From positions 37,063,789-37,127,788 of the forward strand of contig CM036768.1 of assembly GCA_020796225.1 (NCBI GenBank): DNA of 64,000 bases, in the 5' to 3' direction. Each line of letters opens with the position of its first letter. Positions within the stretch are counted from its first letter, which is position 1. The position numbers and the translations under genes are program-made. The notes below the pieces were generated by a model. The model was given only the letters and a program-made list of their open reading frames with translations, ran no database searches and had not been told where the DNA came from. Source of the stretch: Arion vulgaris. Taxonomy: Eukaryota; Mollusca; Gastropoda; Stylommatophora; Arionidae. Positions 46,225 to 64,000 of the stretch are shown here, one piece after another.

Positions 46225-46610
46225 TATGAATCTTAGTAAACATGTTCAGTTGCACTCTAAACTTTCCTAAACATGTTTAGATGCACTCTAAACTTTCCTA
46301 AACATGTTTAGATGCACTGTAAACTTTCCTAAACATGTTTAGATGCTCTCTAAACTTTCCTAAACATGTTCAGATGCACTCTAAACTTTCCTAAACATGT
46401 TTAGATGCACTCTAAACTTCCCTAAACATGTTTATATGCTCTCTAAACTTTCCTAAACATGTTTAGATGCACTGTAAACTTTCCTAAACATGTTTAGATG
46501 CTCTCTAAACTTTCCTAAACATGTTTAGATGCACTCTAAACTTTCCTAAACATGTTTAGATCTATCTTCCTAAACAAGTTTAGGGATATTCTCTGAATCT
46601 TCCTAAACAT
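46225..46610 (+). repeat. 31-bp minisatellite downstream of Smad stop
   Basis: About 12 units containing taaacatgtttagatgcact then ctaaactttcc; each holds the palindrome aaacatgttt. Lies 90-470 bp past the Smad stop codon, possibly within its 3' UTR. Confidence 0.95.
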
Positions 46611-46697
46611 GTTCAGATGAAGATATTATCTGGAACAATCCTGGGATGAAGACATAAAAAAACAGACAATGATTGACAGATGCTCTTTGTACATGGT

Positions 46698-59822
<13,125 letters not shown>

Positions 59823-59881
59823 CTGCGGATACAGGAATCTATGGATAGACTTCAGTCAAGATGTGTACACCAAATATAACA

Positions 59882-60425
59882 ATGATTGATTGATTCTGAT
59901 CCTTCTTAGCGGCAGAGCACGAACACCGAAGCACCGACAAGAGCCCCAGTGTAATTTTATAGGATGGTACGCCTGTGGGGTGCCGGGGCCCGCAAGGGAA
60001 GCAAAGAATAGTATCACTGCGACCTACAAGGCATGTCGTAAGAGATGACTGAGGTAGGGACCTAATGAAGCTACCCTAGTAAATGAAAAGCGTCGCAGAA
60101 ATCGGATGTGCTGGCATACTTGAAGGTGTATAACTGGCATAATGTACAATCGCCCTAAGGCTCAGATCACATACAGATCACACAGAGTGGTTTAAAAAGT
60201 GGTCAATATGAAGCGTTCAATGAAGAAGAAGAATAGGATGGTAACAATTATGTTTTTATTTTTAAAATTAATTTTGTCTGGGCAGCGGTTTTCCAGCCTA
60301 CTATTATTGGTTTATAAACTGTCATTGGTTCTATTAAGTGATCAATCTGAACACGGTATCTACGTTTTATTGTCCATTTCTGACAGGACTAGAAACTTGA
60401 TCTCAACTACACTGAGATTAAGGAT
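59882..60425 (+). repeat. Repeat H split by SINE-2
   Basis: attgattgattctgatcct ... ttttataggatggta, SINE-2, ataggatggtaacaattatg to tctcaactacactgagatta. Confidence 0.78.
59970..60232 (+). mobile_element. SINE-2, complete 263 bp, 11-bp TSD
   Basis: The exact repeat ATAGGATGGTA flanks it (59959-59969, 60233-60243). It starts cgcctgtggggtgccggggc, has the core gtcgtaagagatgactgagg and ends in a GAAGAAGAAG tail. Confidence 0.9.
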
Positions 60426-60435
60426 CACTGTAGAT

Positions 60436-61059
60436 CATAGATTTCCAAACTTGTTCGGCCCACCACCCACTTTATAACGCCCCACCGCCCACTTTGTAAC
60501 ACCCCCACCGCCCACTTTGTAACGCCCCCACCGCCCACTTTGCACGACATAAACTTTGTAACGCCCCTCCACATTATAACAGTTTGCCCCCACATATATA
60601 CATGCTCTAATTTCACTTTGACATAGAAAATTGATATATATTTCTGTCCAGGGCCGTGCGGTATATTTTCTCAATATGGTGCAAGTCTTCGAAATGCCGC
60701 CCCTAAATGTTTCAAATTATATTTTGATTTCGCTGCTTGTGCCGCCCCATTACGTTACCGCCTGATGCGGCCGTATCCCTGTATCATAACACGGCCCTGT
60801 ATCTGTCATACATGGTCAATTTTCAAATGATTATATATATGAAAAAGAAAATTGACGAAAAAATGGATCGTGTAAGATGAGCATAAGATAAATTAAAATG
60901 TAGAATTCAACTTTTAATGATTATTCAATCGCAAAATCACGAAAAAAAACTATCCTCAAATGTTTCTGAACCCACTATCGCCCCCTGGAACTCTTCAGCG
61001 CCCACTGGGGGGCGGTGGCGCCCACTGGGGGGCGGTACCACCCACTTTGGGAACCCATG
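60436..61059 (+). mobile_element. hAT-type MITE family 2 carrying a nested hAT MITE
   Basis: The exact 8-bp duplication CTGTAGAT flanks it. Ends catagatttccaaac and ctttgggaacccatg. It is interrupted at 60649-60799 by another short element; the cgcccac part is locally duplicated. Confidence 0.82.
60649..60799. mobile_element. hAT-type MITE family 3 (CAGGGCCGTG ends), nested
   Basis: The ends CAGGGCCGTG and CACGGCCCTG are perfect inverted repeats of 10 bp. Flanks tttctgtc and tatctgtc form an 8-bp duplication with one mismatch. 151 bp, non-coding, inside hAT MITE family 2. Confidence 0.8.
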
Positions 61060-61119
61060 CTGTAGATTGAAGCTAAATGCGAGAACTGTGCCTACTTGCC
61101 ACATACATTTTATTATACC

Positions 61120-61265
61120 GTAATGGCTCTCAGATTGACTCAGCCTCAACTGGGTACCAGAGAAACATTAAAATCTAAACATGACAGGCGCGATGGCGAC
61201 AATATCACTCGTCGTGTGTCGTTGATTAAAGAAAACTACCTACCTAACACAATATGTTTCAATAT
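61120..61265 (+). mobile_element. SINE-1 3' fragment
   Basis: gtaatggctctcagattgac, ctcaactgggtaccagaga and cgtcgtgtgtcgttgattaa. Confidence 0.6.
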
Positions 61266-61317
61266 GCCAGCACAATGCTATCCAAAGTTGTTATATATTG
61301 AAGAACATCTGACTAAT

Positions 61318-61545
61318 TCTTCTTAGAACGCTCATATCGACCACTTGTTAACCACTCTGTGTGATTTGTATGTGATCTGAGCCTAAGAGCGATTGTACGT
61401 TGTGCCAGTTATGCGCCTACAAGTAGACCAGCACATACGATTTCTGCGATGTTTTTTATTTACTAGGGTAGCTTCCCTAGACCCTACCTCAGTCGCCTCT
61501 TACGACATGCCTTGTAGGTCGCAGTGGTACTTCTTCTTCTTTGCA
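61318..61545 (-). mobile_element. SINE-2 copy
   Basis: Reverse copy: ccacttgttaaccactctgt to gccttgtaggtcgcagtggt. Confidence 0.8.
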
Positions 61546-61790
61546 TTCGTTCTTTACGACCAATTTTAATCACTCTTTGTGATATGTTTGATCTTTGTCA
61601 AGAACATGTATACGTTGCACATTGGTTTGGTAGGCCCCTAAACGCATAGACTTCTACATGTTTAGGACACGTGCATCCAATTTCATTCAAACCTCCTTAG
61701 TCGCCTCTTACGACATGCATGGCAGGTAACAGTGGTTCTATTCTTTACGTCCCAAATGTGTGCCCCGGTAACCACTAGGGCGGTAGTGGT
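61543..61790 (-). mobile_element. SINE-3 copy inserted in SINE-2
   Basis: Reverse copy from cttcttctttgcattcgttc to ggtaaccactagggcg. After it the SINE-2 resumes with gtggtactattctttgctta (61786 on). The string gtggtact on both sides fits a short target duplication. Confidence 0.75.
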
Positions 61791-61914
61791 ACTATTCTTT
61801 GCTTACCTTGCGGGCCCCGGCACCACACGGGCGATACAAAATATAACAATGATTGAGTTTTCTTCCTCGCTGGCTCTACGCCATCTACTTATTAAACCAC
61901 TATCTGTGGTCGGT

Positions 61915-62090
61915 GTGTGATTTTGGGACAGATTAGCGGGACAGTATAAGGGTTAGTCTATCGACTCCGACACAAGAGTGTCGTGGGTTCAATCCTACAC
62001 TCGGCGTTCCACACGTGAGGAAAGGAATTGACCCCCCTACCTCCTGTACATTGGGCCTAGAGATGTGAAGCGACAGGCACTTCTTATTCT
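61915..62090 (+). mobile_element. SINE-7 copy
   Basis: ttttgggacagattagcggg, gtgggttcaatcctaca (B box) and acattgggcctagagatgtg. It ends 60 bp before the piggyBac relic. Confidence 0.65.
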
Positions 62091-62148
62091 AAGGTCTGAA
62101 AAGGTTACTGGGAAATTTTATGTTACGTGATTTGCGCCTTAAGCAGAG

Positions 62149-62388
62149 ATGTTTCGGCGATATAATACCGCAAGTGTTAGTAGTGACAAACATGTTGGAT
62201 TACACGATACGGTTGATGTTGGTACATCTGAAGTAAGAAGTGGGCGTGGTACAAGAGACCAAAACATAATGTTTCGGCGATATAATACCGCAAGTGTTAG
62301 TAGTGACAAACATGTTGGATTACACGATACGGTTGATGTTGGTACATCCGAAGTAAGAAGAGGGCGTGGTACAAGAGACCAGAACAGA
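62149..62388 (+). repeat. 120-bp direct duplication at the start of the piggyBac relic
   Basis: The segment starting ATGTTTCGGCGA at 62149 recurs at 62269 with only a few substitutions (for example ctg/ccg, gtg/agg). The period of 120 bp is 40 codons, so the open frame survives across both copies and an ATG begins each. Confidence 0.9.
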
Positions 62389-63560
62389 ACTGCACATGTA
62401 AATAATCTTTGAAGATGGAGTAATAGTTTTCAAAACGAACTATTTGAGCTTGACATTCTTCTTCTATACGAATAACAACAACACAACGTGTGACCGACGT
62501 GTCACGTCAGACGCAACTGTAACTGGGTATATCCTATGCCCATTGATTTCTTTCAAGCTTATTTTTCCTGATACTGCCATAGATCTGATCACTGATGAAG
62601 TGAATAGGTACTGTGAAAATCACATATATCAATACACATGAAGTGTCATGTACAAAAATCTTACTTGTGATCAGACTGGTGCATTTGAAATTTATGGATT
62701 GATATTGCACCTTCAGATTGGTATGGAAATGTGTTGTAAACCAGCAGTTTCAGACTACTGGTGTAATAATTAAGATTGTGTTAGGTATCATCTATGGTTG
62801 TGTTTCATCCAAGTTTATGAAAGATCTTTATGGATACAAAAACAAAGGATATATACTCTACTGTAACAGTTTTGCATTCAAGCCCAGCTCTATTTCAAGA
62901 GCTGAAAGAAATGCAGATAGGTGTATGTGGAATAGTACCTGAAAACAGGAATCATTTTCTTGAAGAAAATGCAACTCAAATTAACACGACAGATCAACCT
63001 GTGTTTTGTGTGACAGAAGATAAATTCATGCTGGCAGTTATCTGGCATGACACATATCTACTGTTCACTCCAATGGTGTTATGGACAAGACAGTCTGAAA
63101 ATTCATAATAACCAAGAAGCCAGTACTTGCTGAAAAATACAACAAAAGTATGGGGGGTGTCGACCACTTTGACCAACTGGGTGCAAGCTAACCCTACCCA
63201 CACAGATCCTATAAGTGGTACCTGCTATTATATCATTTCATAGTTGAAACTGCTCAGTTCAATTGACACATAAGCTACAACACTGCAAACTCCACAACAA
63301 CTATCACAGCAAAGAAGTTTAGGCAGGATGTCAGTATTGCTTTTCTTGAACCTGCTATTCTTCAACGAAATGTGACGGCTCCATGACTACAAGATCATGA
63401 TTTAGTGAGTGCCATTTCATTGAAAAATATGTAAACCCAAGGTACAAACTAGACTGTAAATTGTGTACGGCTACAGGGAAAAGAAGCCTCACTTGCATAT
63501 GCTGCCCAAATTTCAATGTTTTCCTGTATGATTGACACTCTGCATCAAGTTATACCCCAC
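62149..63560 (+). pseudogene. Decayed piggyBac-like transposase
   Basis: Open pieces on the plus strand resemble a PGBD-type (DDE_Tnp_1_7) transposase. Around 62575-62640 is a segment like the family's conserved E-T/V-N-R-Y block (LITDEVNRY). At 62830-63000 comes GY..YC then SPALFQELKEMQIGVCG, the family block before G-T-V-R-x-N-R. At 63145-63230 is MGGVDHFDQLG and KWYLLLYH, the MGGVD..DQ hallmark. At 63460-63560 is a Cys-rich tail. Pieces are separated by stops and frameshifts, so the gene is dead. The first 240 nt contain a 120-bp in-frame tandem duplication. Piggybac elements insert at TTAA, and TTAA-flanked MITEs occur elsewhere in the window, but I could not locate its ends. Confidence 0.75.
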
Positions 63561-64000
63561 AGTTGAGGATTATCAACGTTCCCTGCAAAGACTCCTGCAG
63601 AGGCATACAGCTACAATATAAACCCCAGTTCATAAAGGAAGCAGATAAGACTATAACTAGAGGTGTAGTTTATTCATTAAACATTCACAAACACTCATTG
63701 TGAGATGCTGCATAAACACAATACACTCAAAAGAAAATAAAAATGTTTTGCATTTTATTCAAATTTATGTTTGTTTTTATGTTGAAATATGTTGTCAATC
63801 GTTAAACCAGTACTCATAATTAGCTTGTTTTATTCATTGACAACCATGTCCCTAACATTTTATTGCCTTGAAATTGAACAAACTCACTAAAAACTAGGAA
63901 AAGTGGCTGGTTTTAAAACATATTCTATAATTTCTATAAATAGCCACACAAAATCAAGATGGCCGCCCCATAATCATGCGACTAATTTACATAAAATATT
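63560..64000. other. AT-rich window end
   Basis: Residual piggyBac-like 3' sequence may extend to about 63650; beyond that no feature is recognised. Whether this is Smad intron depends on where MH1 lies. Confidence 0.4.

Noticed and set aside
59823..64000. Smad MH1 exon within the window
   Set aside because: No minus-strand frame here shows MH1 marks (for example a YHYQRV-like or zinc-binding Cys/His pattern); the stretch is SINE, hAT and piggyBac sequence.

Overview
This is a eukaryotic, metazoan nuclear window. It is AT-rich and its coding exons have GT-AG introns. It is packed with short interspersed repeats, small DNA transposons, broken LINE retrotransposons and minisatellites, and it has no operons or bacterial gene spacing. 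The phylum cannot be fixed from the sequence. The repeat style (tRNA-derived SINEs, hAT- and TTAA-type MITEs, many minisatellites) and the conserved Smad exon layout suit an invertebrate bilaterian, possibly a lophotrochozoan, but that is inference.

The one confidently recognised host gene lies on the minus strand from 59822 down to 46698. It is the 3' two thirds of a Smad2/3-type receptor-regulated Smad, the transcription factor of TGF-beta/activin signalling. Seven exons encode the linker and the complete MH2 domain, end in Ser-Ser-Met-Ser and stop. All junctions join in frame, giving 287 residues. The MH1 (DNA-binding) exons and the promoter must lie beyond position 64000. A possible first exon of an unidentified mitochondrial protein lies at 27609-27347, minus strand, and a very weak first-exon candidate at 25379-25416, plus strand.

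The rest is repeats. (1) LINE 3' fragments on both strands, mostly the region after the reverse transcriptase core or an RNase H domain, all with stops or frameshifts; several are bounded by 10-13 bp target-site duplications (TSDs). (2) At least seven SINE-like families: SINE-1 (254 bp, tRNA-like head), SINE-2 (263 bp, GAA tail), SINE-3 (247 bp, shares a core with SINE-2), SINE-4 (about 200 bp, tRNA-like head, five copies with TSDs), SINE-5 (Ser/Leu-tRNA-like head), SINE-6 and SINE-7, plus a repeat beginning with ATTG units (repeat H). (3) hAT-type MITEs with 8-bp TSDs in three families, some nested. (4) TTAA-flanked MITEs with CCCTTT ends, together with a decayed piggyBac-like transposase at 62149-63560. 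(5) A TIR element (GATAACATAAGGCC ends) that contains the seed of the 1.45-kb 28-bp satellite. (6) More than twenty minisatellites and several microsatellites, including about 550 bp of GA-rich DNA.

Layout: 0-13 kb, repeats with LINE, SINE and hAT pieces; 13.2-14.7 kb, 28-bp satellite; 15-23 kb, SINEs, GA/CT tracts and two adjoining 28-29 bp arrays; 23-27 kb, MITEs, AT-rich minisatellite and the candidate mitochondrial exon; 27.8-46 kb, LINE/SINE remains with many arrays, including a 0.9-kb 28-bp array at 44 kb; 46.7-59.8 kb, Smad2/3 exons with repeat-filled introns; 59.8-64 kb, nested SINE/hAT insertions and the piggyBac relic inside or upstream of the Smad intron. The Smad exons work together as one transcript; nothing else in the window shows functional linkage to it.
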